The position numbers were made by a program, and so were the translations under genes. The notes under the pieces were generated by a model, which was given only the letters and a program-made list of their open reading frames with translations, ran no database searches and had not been told where the DNA came from. Shown here piece after piece: positions 45,636 through 57,340 of a stretch of 64,000 nt of DNA. This stretch comes from Arachis hypogaea. Taxonomy: Eukaryota > Streptophyta > Magnoliopsida > Fabales > Fabaceae. Location: positions 682,001 to 746,000 of the forward strand of contig NW_027255452.1 in the NCBI RefSeq assembly GCF_003086295.3, read 5' to 3'. Position 1 is the first letter of the stretch, and each line of letters begins with the position of its first letter.

Positions 45636-46375
45636 TTTTATATGGTTTTGTAGGGTTTCTTAGGTTTTCTTAGGTTTTCTACGGTTTTCTAGGTTTTTTA
45701 GGAATTTCCAGGGTTTTCTAGGATTCTTTAGAGTTTTCAAGGTTTTCTAGAGTTTTCTAGGGTTTTTTAGGATTTTCTAGGGTTTTTAGAGTTTTCTAGA
45801 ATTCTCTAGGGTTTTCTTGGATTTTCTTGGGTTTTCTAAGTTTTTTAGGGTTTTTAGGATTTTTAGGATTTTTTTTAGTTTTCTAGGATTTTCTAGGGTT
45901 TTTTAGGGATTTCTAGGGTTTTTATGATATTCTAGGACTTTTAAGGGTTTTCTAGGTTTTTTGGATTTCTTTTAGAGTTTTCTAGGTTTTCTAGGATTTT
46001 CTATGGTTTTTTAGGGTTTTCTAAGATTTTCTAGGGTTTTCTAGGGTTTTAGGATTTTCTATGGTTTTCTAGGGTTTTTAGGGATTTCTTGGGTTTTTCA
46101 GGGTTTTTTTAGGTTTTTTTTTTCCAGGTTTTTTTGGGTTTTATATGGTTTTATTGGATTTTCTAGGCTTTTCTAGGGTTTTTTAGGGTTTTCTAGGGTT
46201 TTTATCGTTTTCTAGGATTTCCTATGGATTTCTAGGGTTTTTAGGGATTTCTTGGGTATTTAGGGTTTTCTAGGGTGTTCTAGGGTTTTTAGGGTTTTTG
46301 GGTTTTCTAGGGTTTTTTATGGTTTTCTAGGATTTATTAGGGTTTTCTAAGGTTTTTAGGGTTATCTAGGATTTT
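45636..46375 (+). repeat. HOR unit 30: sharp unit cut by the second gap
   Basis: EcoRI 45799-45804, GATATTC near 45925, doubled CTAGGG before TTAGG as in A and C, CTTGGG near 46086, CCAGG near 46124, TATCG near 46203, GGTATTTAGGG near 46256. It ends at GTTATCTAGGATTTT where the gap begins. Mixed A/C and B words. Confidence 0.8.
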
Positions 46376-47375
46376 NNNNNNNNNNNNNNNNNNNNNNNNN
46401 NNNNNNNNNNNNNNNNNNNNNNNNNNNNNNNNNNNNNNNNNNNNNNNNNNNNNNNNNNNNNNNNNNNNNNNNNNNNNNNNNNNNNNNNNNNNNNNNNNNN
46501 NNNNNNNNNNNNNNNNNNNNNNNNNNNNNNNNNNNNNNNNNNNNNNNNNNNNNNNNNNNNNNNNNNNNNNNNNNNNNNNNNNNNNNNNNNNNNNNNNNNN
46601 NNNNNNNNNNNNNNNNNNNNNNNNNNNNNNNNNNNNNNNNNNNNNNNNNNNNNNNNNNNNNNNNNNNNNNNNNNNNNNNNNNNNNNNNNNNNNNNNNNNN
46701 NNNNNNNNNNNNNNNNNNNNNNNNNNNNNNNNNNNNNNNNNNNNNNNNNNNNNNNNNNNNNNNNNNNNNNNNNNNNNNNNNNNNNNNNNNNNNNNNNNNN
46801 NNNNNNNNNNNNNNNNNNNNNNNNNNNNNNNNNNNNNNNNNNNNNNNNNNNNNNNNNNNNNNNNNNNNNNNNNNNNNNNNNNNNNNNNNNNNNNNNNNNN
46901 NNNNNNNNNNNNNNNNNNNNNNNNNNNNNNNNNNNNNNNNNNNNNNNNNNNNNNNNNNNNNNNNNNNNNNNNNNNNNNNNNNNNNNNNNNNNNNNNNNNN
47001 NNNNNNNNNNNNNNNNNNNNNNNNNNNNNNNNNNNNNNNNNNNNNNNNNNNNNNNNNNNNNNNNNNNNNNNNNNNNNNNNNNNNNNNNNNNNNNNNNNNN
47101 NNNNNNNNNNNNNNNNNNNNNNNNNNNNNNNNNNNNNNNNNNNNNNNNNNNNNNNNNNNNNNNNNNNNNNNNNNNNNNNNNNNNNNNNNNNNNNNNNNNN
47201 NNNNNNNNNNNNNNNNNNNNNNNNNNNNNNNNNNNNNNNNNNNNNNNNNNNNNNNNNNNNNNNNNNNNNNNNNNNNNNNNNNNNNNNNNNNNNNNNNNNN
47301 NNNNNNNNNNNNNNNNNNNNNNNNNNNNNNNNNNNNNNNNNNNNNNNNNNNNNNNNNNNNNNNNNNNNNNNNNNN
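46376..47375. other. Assembly gap 2 (1000 N)
   Basis: Exactly 1000 N, a fixed-size placeholder. The left flank stops at the GTTATCTAGG marker. The right flank is eroded array that reaches the GGTTATCTAGTG equivalent near 47812, so the gap does not simply resume the same unit position. Confidence 0.99.
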
Positions 47376-48671
47376 TTTTCTAGGATTTTTTAGGGTTTTT
47401 AGGTTTTTAGGGTTTTTAGGATTTTTCTAGGGTTTTTTAGGTTTTCTAGGTTTTTTGGGTTTTTTGGGTTTTCTATTTTTTAGGTTTTTAGGATTTTAGG
47501 GTTTTCTAGGGTTTTTAGGGTTTTCTAGGTTTTTTTAGTTTTCTAGGTTTTTTAGGTTTTTTGGTTTTTAGGGTTTTTAGGGTTTTTAGGGTTTTTCTAG
47601 GTTTTCTAGGTTTTTTTAGGTTTTAGGGTTTTTTAGGTTTTTTAGGGTTTTAGGGTTTTCTAGGTTTTTAGGGTTTTTTAGGATTTTTAGGGTTTTTAGG
47701 GTTTTCTAGTTTTAGGGTTTTCTAGGATTTTTAGGTTTTTCTTTTTAGGGTTTTTAGGGTTTTCTAGGGTTTTTAGGGTTTTCTAGATTTTAGGGTTTTT
47801 AGGATTTTTTTGGTTATCTAGTGTTTTCTAGGGTTTTTTTGGATTTTTTAGGGTTTTTTAGGGTTTTTCTTGGGTTTTTTTAGAATTTTCTAGGGTTTTC
47901 TAGGTTTTCTAGGGTTTTTTAGTTTTCTAGGATTTTTAGGGTTTTCTAGGTTTTTTAGGGTTTTCTAGGGTTTTGGGTTTTTTGGGTTGTCTAGGGTTTC
48001 TAGGCTTTTTTAGGATTTTTAGGGTTTTATGTTTTTTAGGGTTTTTTGGGTTTTTTAGAATTTTCTAGGTTTTCTAGGATTTTCTAGGGTTTTTAGGGTT
48101 TTCTAGGATTTTTTAGGGATTTCTACAGTTTTCTAGTGTTTTTTAGGTTTTCTAGGGTTTTCTAAGGTTTTTAGGTTTTCAAGGGTTTTTAGGGTTTTCT
48201 AGTTTTTAGGGTTTTTAGGGTTTTTTTCTAGGGTTTTTAGGGTTTTCTTGGATTTTTTTGTTTTCTAGGATTTTCTAGGATTTTTTAGGGTTTTCTAGGT
48301 TTTTAGGTTTTTAGGATTTTTTAGGATTTTTAGGGTTTTCTAGGATTTTTTAGGGTTTTCTAGGGTTTTCTGGTTTTCTAGGATTTTTTAGGATTTTTAG
48401 GGTTTTCTAGGATTTTCTAGGGTTTTTTTAGAGTTTTCTAAGGTTTTTAGGCTTTTCTAGGATTTTTTAGGGTTTTCTAGGGTTTTTTAGTGTTTTTAGG
48501 ATTTTTAGGATTTTTTAGGATTTTCTAGGGTTTTTTAGCGTTTTAAGGTTTTTAGGGTTTTCAAGGGTTTTTAGGGTTTTCCATGATTTTTTAGGGTTTT
48601 TAGGCATTTTAGGGTTTTCTAGGGATTTTAGGGTTTTCTAGGGTTTTTAGAATTTTCTAGGTTTTTTAGGG
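47376..48671 (+). repeat. HOR unit 31: 3' part of a unit, eroded then sharp
   Basis: The first 430 bases have almost no markers. From GGTTATCTAGTG near 47812 the order is normal: GTTGTCTAGGG near 47985, CTACAG near 48123, TAGTGTTTTTTAGG near 48136, CTAGAG remnant near 48430, TAGCG near 48537, CCATGA near 48581, GGCATTTT near 48602. TAGTGTTTTTTAGG suggests D or a related type. Confidence 0.7.
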
Positions 48672-50364
48672 TTTTATATGGTTTTGTAGGGTTTCTTAGG
48701 TTTTCTTAGGTTTTCTACGGTTTTCTAGGTTTTTTAGGAATTTCCAGGGTTTTCTAGGATTCTTTAGAGTTTTCAAGGTTTTCTAGAGTTTTCTAGGGTT
48801 TTTTAGGATTTTTAGGGTTTTTAGAGTTTTCTAGAATTCTCTAGGGTTTTCTTGGATTTTCTTGGGTTTTCTAAGTTTTTTAGGGTTTTTAGGATTTTTA
48901 GGATTTTTTTTAGTTTTTAGGATTTTCTAGGGTTTTTAGGGATTTCTAGGGTTTTTATGATATTCTAGGACTTTTAAGGGTTTTCTAGGTTTTTTGGATT
49001 TCTTTTAGAGTTTTCTAGGGTTTTCTAGGATTTTCTAGGTTTTTAGGGTTTTTTAGGGTTTTAGGATTTTGGGTTTTCTAGGGTTTTTTTAGGGATTTCT
49101 TGGGTTTTTCAGGGTTTTTTTTAGGTTTTTTTGTTTTCCAGGTTTTTTGGGTTTTATATGGTTTTATTGGATTTTCTAGGCTTTTCTAGGGTTTTTTAGG
49201 GTTTTCTAGGGTTTTTATCGTTTTCTAGGATTTCCTATGGATTTCTAGGGTTTTTAGGGATTTCTTGGGTATTTAGGGTTTTCTAGGGTGTTCTAGGGTT
49301 TTTAGGGTTTTTGGGTTTTCTAGGGTTTTTTATGGTTTTCTAGGATTTATTAGGGTTTTCTAAGGTTTTTAGGGTTATTAGGATTTTTAGGGTTTTTTAG
49401 GGTTTTCAACGGTTTTTAGGGTTTTCTAGGATTTTTTAGGGTTTTTTATGTTTTCTAGGGTTTTTTAGGGTTTTCTAGAATTTTTTAGGGTTTTTAGGAT
49501 TTTTTTGGTTATCTAGTGTTATCTAGGGTTTTCTTGGATTTTTTAGGGTTTTTAGGGTTTTTTGGGTTTTTTAGAATTTTCTAGGGTTTTCTAGGGTTTT
49601 CTAGGGTTTTAGGGTTTTCTAGGATTTTTAGGGTTTTCTAGGGTTTTTAGGGTTTTCTAGGGTTTTTTGGGTTTTTTGGGTTGTCTAGGGTTATCTAGGC
49701 TTTTCTAGGATTTTTTAGGGTTTTTTTGTGTTTTTAGGGTTTTCTTGGGTTTTTTAGAATTTCTAGGTTTTTAGGATTTTCTAGGGTTTTTAGGGTTTTC
49801 TAGGATTTTTAGGGATTTCTACAGTTTTCTAGGCTTTTTGGGTTTTTTAAGGTTTTTAGGTTTTCAAGGGTTTTTAGGGTTTTCTAGATTTTTTAGGGTT
49901 TTTAGGATTTTAGGGTTTTCTAGGGTTTTTAGGGTTTTCTTGGATTTTTATGATTTTCTAGGATTTTCTAGGATTTTTTAGGGTTTTCTAGGGTTTTCTA
50001 GGATTTTTAGGATTTTTAGGATTTTTAGGGTTTTTAGGATTTTTTAGGGTTTTCTAGGGTTTTCTAGGATTTTCTAGGATTTTTTAGGATTTTTAGGGTT
50101 TTCTAGGATTTTCTAGGGTTTTAGAGTTTTCTAAGGTTTTTAGGCTTTTCTAGGATTTTCTAGGGTTTTCTAGGATTTTTTAGTGTTTTTAGGATTTTTA
50201 GGATTTTTAGGATTTTCTAGGGTTTTTAGCGTTTTCTAAGGTTTTTAGGGTTTTCAAGGGTTTTTAGGGTTTTCCATGATTTTTTAGGGTTTTCTAGGGA
50301 TTTTAGGGTTTTCTAGGGATTTAGGATTTTCTAGGGTTTTTAGAATTTTCTAGGTTTTTTAGGG
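48672..50364 (+). repeat. HOR unit 32: mosaic B/C unit (1693 bp)
   Basis: EcoRI 48834-48839, GATATTC near 48958, CTTGGG with CCAGG near 49100-49140, TATCG near 49216, CAACGG near 49406, GTTGTCTAGGG near 49679, CTACAG near 49820, then a shortened TAGGCTTTTTGGG near 49830. Ends with the A/C lead-in. Confidence 0.8.
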
Positions 50365-52055
50365 TTTTATATGGTTTTGTAGGGTTTCTTAGGTTTTCTT
50401 AGGTTTTCTAGGTTTTCTAGGTTTTTTAGGAATTTCCAGGGTTTTCTAGGATTCTTTAGAGTTTTCAAGGTTTTCTAGAGTTTTCTAGGGTTTTTTAGGA
50501 TTTTCTAGGGTTTTTAGAGTTTTCTAGAATTCTCTAGGGTTTTCTTGGATTTTCTTGGGTTTTCTAAGTTTTTTAGGGTTTTTAGGATTTTTAGGATTTT
50601 TTTTATTTTCTAGGATTTTCTAGGGTTTTTTTAGGGATTTCTAGGGTTTTTATGATATTCTAGGACTTTTAAGGGTTTTCTAGGTTTTTTGGATTTCTTT
50701 TAGAGTTTTCTAGGGTTTTTTAGGATTTTCTAGGGTTTTTCTTTTTTTTTCTAGGGTTTTAGGATTTTCTATGGTTTTCTAGGGTTTTTAGGGATTTCTT
50801 GGGTTTTTTCAGGGTTTTTTTAGGTTTTTTTGTTTTCCAGGTTTTTTGGGTTTTATATGGTTTTATTGGATTTTCTAGGCTTTTCTAGGGTTTTTTAGGG
50901 TTTTCTAGGGTTTTTATCGTTTTCTAGGATTTTTATGGATTTCTAGGGTTTTTAGGGATTTCTTGGTTTTTAGGGTTTTCTAGGGTTTCTAGGTTTTTAG
51001 GGTTTTTCTAGGGTTTTTAGGGTTTTTGGTTTTCTAGGGTTTTTTATGGTTTTCTAGGGTTTATTAGGGTTTTCTAAGGTTTTTAGGGTTTCTAGGTTTT
51101 TTAGGGTTTTTAGGGTTTTTTAGGTTTTTAGGGTTTTCTAGGATTTTTTAGGGTTTTAGGGTTTTTATGTTTTCTAGGGTTTTTAGGGTTTTCAGGTTTT
51201 TAGGGTTTTCTAGAATTTTTTAGGGTTTTTAGGATTTTTTGGGTTATCTAGTGTTATCTAGGGTTTTCTTGGATTTTTTAGGGTTTTAGGGTTTTTTTGG
51301 GTTTTTTTAGAATTTTCTAGGGTTTTCTAGGGTTTTCTAGGGTTTTTAGGGTTTTCTAGATTTTAGGGTTTTCTAGGGTTTTAGGGTTTTCTAGGGCTTT
51401 TTGGGTTTTTTTGGGTTGTCTAGGGTTATCTAGGCTTTCTAGGTTTTTAGGGTTTTTTGTGGTTTTAGGGTTTTTCTGGTTTTTAGATTTTAGGTTTTCT
51501 AGGATTTTCTAGGGTTTTTAGGGTTTTTAGGTTTTTTTGGGTTTTTGTTTTTTGTTTTGGGTTTTTCCAGGTTTCTAGGTTTTTAGGTTTTAAGGAGTTT
51601 TTAGGGTTCTTCTAGAATTTTTTAGGGTTTTAGATTTTAGGTTTTTAGGTTTTTAGGCTTTTTTGGATTCTATTTTTCTAGGTTTTTTAGGTTTTTTGGT
51701 TTTCTAGGTTTTTAGGTTTTTTTTAGGTTTTAGGTTTTCTAGGCGTTTTTTAGGATTTTTAGGGTTTTCTTAGGTTTTCTAGGTTTTTTAGGTTTTTAGG
51801 GTTTTCTAGGATTTTTAGGGTTTTCTAGAGTTTTCTAAGGTTTTTAGGCTTTTTCTAGGATTTAGGGTTTTCTAGGGTTTTTTAGTGTTTTTAGGATTTT
51901 TAGGATTTTTAGGATTTTCTAGGGTTTTTTAGGTTTTCTAGGTTTTTAGGGTTTTCAGGGTTTTTAGGGTTTTCTGATTTTTAGGGTTTTTAGGTTTTAG
52001 GGTTTCTAGGGTTTTAGGGTTTTCTAGGTTTTTAGATTTTCTAGGTTTTTTAGGG
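50365..52055 (+). repeat. HOR unit 33: mosaic unit, sharp then eroded (1691 bp)
   Basis: EcoRI 50527-50532, GATATTC near 50652, CTTGGG near 50797, CCAGG near 50835, TATCG near 50915. An extra TAGGGTTTTTC and TAGGG segment sits near 51000-51030. GTTGTCTAGGG near 51415 is the last sharp marker; from about 51460 the CTACAG and TAGCG words are disordered. Confidence 0.7.
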
Positions 52056-53715
52056 TTTTATGGTTTTTAGGTTTCTAGGGTTTTCTTAGGTTTTCTAGGT
52101 TTTCTAGGTTTTTTAGGATTTAGGGTTTTCTAGGATTTTTAGAGTTTTCAAGGTTTTCTAGAGTTTTCTAGGGTTTTTTAGGATTTTCTAGGGTTTTTAG
52201 AGTTTTCTAGAATTCTCTAGGGTTTTTCTTGGATTTTCTTGGGTTTTCTAAGTTTTTTAGGGTTTTTAGGATTTTTAGGATTTTTTTTTTAGTTTTCTAG
52301 GATTTTCTAGGGTTTTTTTAGGGATTTCTAGGGTTTTTAGATATTCTAGGACTTTTAAGGGTTTTCTAGGTTTTTTGGATTTCTTTTAGAGTTTTCTAGG
52401 GTTTTCTAGGATTTTCTAGGGTTTTTTAGGTTTTAGATTTTCTAGGGTTTTAGGATTTTTATGGTTTTCTAGGTTTTTAGGGTTTTCTTGGTTTTTCAGG
52501 GTTTTTTTAGGTTTTTTTGTTTTCCAGGTTTTTTTGGGTTTTATATGGTTTTTGGATTTTCTAGGTTTTTAGGGTTTTTTAGGGTTTTCTAGGGTTTTTA
52601 TCGTTTTCTAGGATTTCTATGGATTTCTAGGGTTTTTAGGGATTTCTTGGGTTTTAGGGTTTTCTAGGGTTTCTAGGGTTTTTTAGGGTTTTTGGGTTTT
52701 CTAGGGTTTTTTAGGTTTTTAGGATTTTATTAGGGTTTTCTAGGTTTTTAGGGTTTCTAGGATTTTTAGGGTTTTTTAGGGTTTTCAAGGTTTTTAGGGT
52801 TTTCTAGGATTTTTTAGGGTTTTTTATGTTTTCTAGGGTTTTTAGGGTTTTCTAGAATTTTTTAGGGTTTTTAGGATTTTTTTTTTTATCTAGTGTTTCA
52901 GGGTTTTCTTGGATTTTTTAGGGTTTTTAGGGTTTTCTTGGTTTTTTAGAATTTTCTAGGGTTTTCTAGGGTTTTCTAGGTTTTTAGGGTTTTCTAGGAT
53001 TTTTAGGGTTTTCTAGGGTTTTTAGGGTTTTCTAGGGTTTTTTGGGTTTTTTGGGTTTCTAGGGTTATCTAGGCTTTTCTAGGATTTTTTAGGGTTTTTT
53101 TTGGTTTTTTAGGGTTTTCTTGGGTTTTTTAGATTTCCTAAGGTTTTCTAGGATTTTCTAGGGTTTTTAGGGTTTTTAGGATTTTTAGGGATTTCTACAG
53201 TTTTCTAGTGCTTTTTGGGTTTTTCTAAGGTTTTCTAAGGTTTTTAGCGTTTTCAAGGGTTTTTAGGGTTTTCTACGATTTTTTAGGGTTTTTAGGGATT
53301 TTAGGGTTTTCTAGGGTTTTTAGGGTTTTCTTGGATTTTTTATGATTTTCTAGGATTTTAGATTTTTAGGGTTTTCTAGGTTTTCTAGGATTTTCTAGGA
53401 TTTTTAGGATTTTAGGTTTTCTAGGATTTTTTAGGGTTTTCTAGGGTTTTCTAGGATTTTTAGGATTTTTTAGGATTTTTAGGGTTTTCTAGATTTTCTA
53501 GGGTTTTAGTTTTCTAGGTTTTTAGGTTTTTGGTTTTTAGGGTTTTTTAGGTTTTTTTTTTTTTCGGATTTTTTGGGTTTTTAGGTTTTAGGTTTTCTAG
53601 GTTTTCTAGGGTTTTTAGGGTTTTCCATGATTTTTTAGGGTTTTTAGGGATTTTAGGGTTTTCTAGGGATTTTAGGGTTTTCTAGGGTTTTTAGAATTTT
53701 CTAGGTTTTTAGGGT
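52056..53715 (+). repeat. HOR unit 34: B-type unit (1660 bp)
   Basis: EcoRI 52210-52215, GATATTC remnant near 52340, CCAGG near 52525, TATCG near 52600, GTTATCTAGG near 53053, CCTAAGG near 53136, CTACAG near 53195, TAGTGCTTTTTGGG near 53205, TAGCG near 53246, CTACGA near 53273. TAGTGC supports B. The last 250 bases are eroded. Confidence 0.7.
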
Positions 53716-55724
53716 TTTTATGGTTTTGTAGGGTTTCTTAGGTTTTCTAGGTTTTCTAGGTTTTCTAGGTTTTTTAGGAATTTAGGGTTTTCTAGGATTC
53801 TTTAGGGTTTTCAAGGTTTTCTAGAGTTTTCTAGGTTTTTTAGGATTTTCTAGGGTTTTTAGAGTTTTCTAGAATTTCTAGGGTTTTCTTGGATTTTCTT
53901 GGGTTTTCTAGTTTTTTAGGGTTTTTAGGATTTTTAGGATTTTTTTTTAGTTTTCTAGGATTTTCTAGGGTTTTTTAGGGATTTCTAGGGTTTTTATGAT
54001 ATTCTAGGACTTTTAAGGGTTTTCTAGGTTTTTTGGATTTCTTTTAGAGTTTTCTAGGGTTTTCTAGGATTTTCTAGGGTTTTTTAGGGTTTTCTAAGAT
54101 TTTCTAGGGTTTTTAGGGTTTTAGGATTTCTTGGTTTTCTAGGGTTTTTAGGGATTTTCTTTGGGTTTTTAGGGTTTTTTTTAGGTTTTTTTTTGTTTTT
54201 AGGTTTTTTGGGTTTTATTGGTTTTATTGGATTTTCTAGGTTTTTAGGGTTTTTTAGGGTTTTCTAGGTTTTTATTTTTTCTAGGATTTCTAGGATTTTC
54301 TAGGGTTTTAGGGTTTTTGGGTTTTAGGGTTTTCTAGGGTTTTAGGGTTTTAGGGTTTTTGGGTTTTCTAGTTTTTTAGGTTTTCTAGGGTTTTTAGGGT
54401 TTTCTAGGTTTTTAGGGTTTAGTTTTTAGGGTTTTTAGGGTTTTCAAGGTTTTAGGGTTTTCTAGATTTTTTAGGGTTTTTAGGGTTTTTAGTTTTCTAG
54501 GGTTTTTAGGGTTTTCTAGATTTTTTAGGGTTTTTAGGATTTTTTTTTGGTTTCTAGGTTTTCTAGGGTTTTCTTGGATTTTTTTAGGGTTTTAGGGTTT
54601 TCTTGGGTTTTTAGAATTTTCTAGGGTTTTCTAGGTTTTCTAGGGTTTTTAGGGTTTTCTAGGATTTTTAGGGTTTTCTAGGGTTTTTTAGGTTTTCTAG
54701 GGTTTTTGGGTTTTTTGGTTCTAGGGTTTCTAGGTTTTCTAGGATTTTTTAGGGTTTTTTGGTTTTTAGGGTTTTTTGGGTTTTAGATTTTCTAGGTTTA
54801 GGATTTTTCTAGGGTTTTTAGGGTTTTCTAGGATTTTTAGGGTTTTAGTTTTTTAGGTTTTTTGGTTTTCTAGGGTTTTCTAGGTTTTTAGGATTTTGGG
54901 TTTTTTAGGGTTTTCTTGGATTTTTAGGTTTTCTAGATTTTCTAGGGTTTTCTAGGATTTTCTAGGATTTTAGGGTTTTCTAGGTTTTTAGGGTTTTCTA
55001 GGTTTTTTGGGTTTTTGGGTTTCTAGGGTTTCTAGGTTTTTAGGATTTTTAGGGTTTTTTAGGTTTTTAGGGTTTTCTTGGGTTTTTTAGAATTTTCTAG
55101 GTTTTTAGGATTTTCTAGGGTTTTTAGGGTTTTCTAGGTTTTTAGGGTTTCTTTTTCTAGGTTTTAGGTTTTTCTAGGGTTTTCTAGGTTTTTAGGATTT
55201 TCAGGGTTTTTAGGGTTTTCTAGATTTTTTAGGGTTTTTAGGGTTTTTAGGTTTTCTAGGTTTTTAGGGTTTTCTTGGTTTTTTAGATTTTCTAGGATTT
55301 TCTAGGATTTTTTAGGGTTTTTAGGGTTTTCTAGGATTTTCTAGGATTTTTAGGATTTTTAGGGTTTTCTAGGTTTTTTAGGGTTTTCTAGGGTTTTTTG
55401 GGTTTTCTAGGATTTTTTAGGATTTTTAGGGTTTTCTAGGATTTTTTAGGGTTTTCTAGTTTTCTAGGTTTTAGGGTTTTCTAGGATTTTCTAGGGTTTT
55501 TAGGTTTTCTAGGTTTTAGGTTTTTTAGGTTTTCTAGGGTTTTCTAGGGTTTTTTAGGTTTTTAGGTTTTTAGGATTTTTAGGATTTTCTAGGGTTTTTT
55601 AGGGTTTTAAGGTTTTTAGGGTTTTTAGGGTTTTAGGGTTTTCTGGATTTTTAGGGTTTTTAGGATTTTAGGGTTTTTAGGATTTTAGGGTTTTCTAGTT
55701 TTTAGATTTTCTAGGTTTTTAGGG
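53716..55724 (+). repeat. HOR unit 35: eroded D unit with internal duplication (about 2009 bp)
   Basis: GATATTC near 53997, TTGGATTTCTTTTAGAG near 54031 and TCTAAGATTTTC near 54091 are intact in the first half. The word corresponding to GTTGTCTAGGGTTATC occurs twice, CTAGGGTTTCTAGG at 54721 and again at 55023, 302 bases apart. Between them lie CTTGGATTTTTAGG and CTAGATTTTCTAGGG, as in unit 16. TTTTTCTAGGGTTTTC near 55170 fits the D-type end. Confidence 0.6.
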
Positions 55725-57340
55725 TTTTATATGGTTTTTTAGGGTTTCTTAGGGTTTTCTTAGGTTTTCTTAGGTTTTTTAGGTTTTTAGGAATTTTCCA
55801 GGGTTTTCTAGGATTTTTTAGGTTTTCAGGTTTTCTAGGTTTTCTAGGGTTTTTTAGGATTTTCTAGGGTTTTTAGGTTTCTAGGTTTCTAGGGTTTTCT
55901 TGGATTTTCTTGGGTTTTCTAGTTTTTTAGGGTTTTAGGATTTTTAGGATTTTTTTTAGTTTTCTAGGATTTTCTAGGGTTTTTAGGGATTTTCTAGGGT
56001 TTTTATGATTTCTAGGACTTTTAGGGTTTTCTAGGTTTTTTGGATTTCTTTTAGAGTTTTCTAGGGTTTTCTAGGATTTTCTAGGGTTTTTTAGGGTTTT
56101 CTAAGATTTTCTAGGGTTTTAGGATTTTTATGGTTTTCTAGGGTTTTTAGGGTTTCTTGGTTTTAGGGTTTTTTTTAGGTTTTTTGTTTTCCAGGTTTTT
56201 TTGGGTTTTATATGGTTTTATTGGATTTCTAGGTTTTTAGGTTTTTTAGGTTTTCTAGGTTTTTAGTTTTCTAGGATTTTTTAGGATTTCTAGGGTTTTT
56301 AGGGATTTTTATTTAGGGTTTTCTAGGGTTCTAGGGTTTTTAGGGTTTTTGGGTTTTCTAGGGTTTTTTAGGTTTTCTAGGATTTTTAGGGTTTTCTAGG
56401 TTTTTAGGGTTTGGATTTTTAGGGTTTTTAGGGTTTTAAGGTTTTTAGGGTTTTAGGATTTTTAGGGTTTTTAGTTTTCTAGGGTTTTTAGGGTTTTTAG
56501 ATTTTTTAGGTTTTTAGGATTTTTTTTGGTTTCTAGTTTTTCTAGGGTTTTCTTGGATTTTTTAGGGTTTTTAGGGTTTTCTTGGGTTTTTTAGATTTTC
56601 TAGGGTTTTCTAGGGTTTTTAGGGTTTTCTAGGATTTTTAGGGTTTTCTAGGTTTTAGGGTTTTCTAGGATTTTTTGGTTTTTTGGGTTTCTAGGGTTTC
56701 TAGGTTTTCTAGGATTTTTTAGGGTTTTTTGGGTTTTAGGGTTTTCTAGGGTTTTTTTAGATTTTAGGTTTTAGGATTTTCTAGGGTTTTTTAGGTTTTC
56801 TAGGATTTTTAGGGTTTCTAGTTTTCTAGGTTTTTGGGTTTTCTAGGTTTTCTAGGTTTTTAGGTTTTCAAGGGTTTTTAGGGTTTTCTAGATTTTTTAG
56901 GGTTTTTAGGGATTTTAGGGTTTTCTAGGTTTTAGGGTTTTCTAGTTTTTAGGGTTTTTTTTGGGTTTTTTATGATTTTCTAGGATTTTCTAGGATTTTT
57001 TAGGGTTTTCTAGGGTTTCTAGGATTTTCTAGGATTTTTTAGGATTTTAGGGTTTTTAGGATTTTTTAGGGTTTTCTAGGGTTTTTTCTAGGATTTTTTA
57101 GGATTTTTAGGGTTTTCTAGGATTTTCTAGGGTTTTTAGATTTTCTAGGTTTTTAGGTTTTCTAGGATTTTTAGGGTTTTTTAGGGTTTTTTAGGTTTTT
57201 AGGATTTTGGGTTTTTTGGTTTTTTAGGTTTTCTAGGTTTTTAGGGTTTTAGGGTTTTAGGTTTTGATTTTTAGGGTTTTTAGGTTTTAGGGTTTTCTAG
57301 GGTTTTTTTTAGGTTTTTAGATTTTCTAGGTTTTTTAGGG
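55725..57340 (+). repeat. HOR unit 36: eroded unit, probably B (about 1616 bp)
   Basis: TATATGG anchor intact, then TTCCAGGG near 55797, CTTGGATTTTC, TTATGATTTCTAGGACTTT near 56002, TCTAAGATTTTC near 56099, a TTATATGGTTTTATTGG word near 56207. The second half has few markers. The single TCTAAGATTTTC followed directly by TTTTAGGATTTT fits B. Confidence 0.5.
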
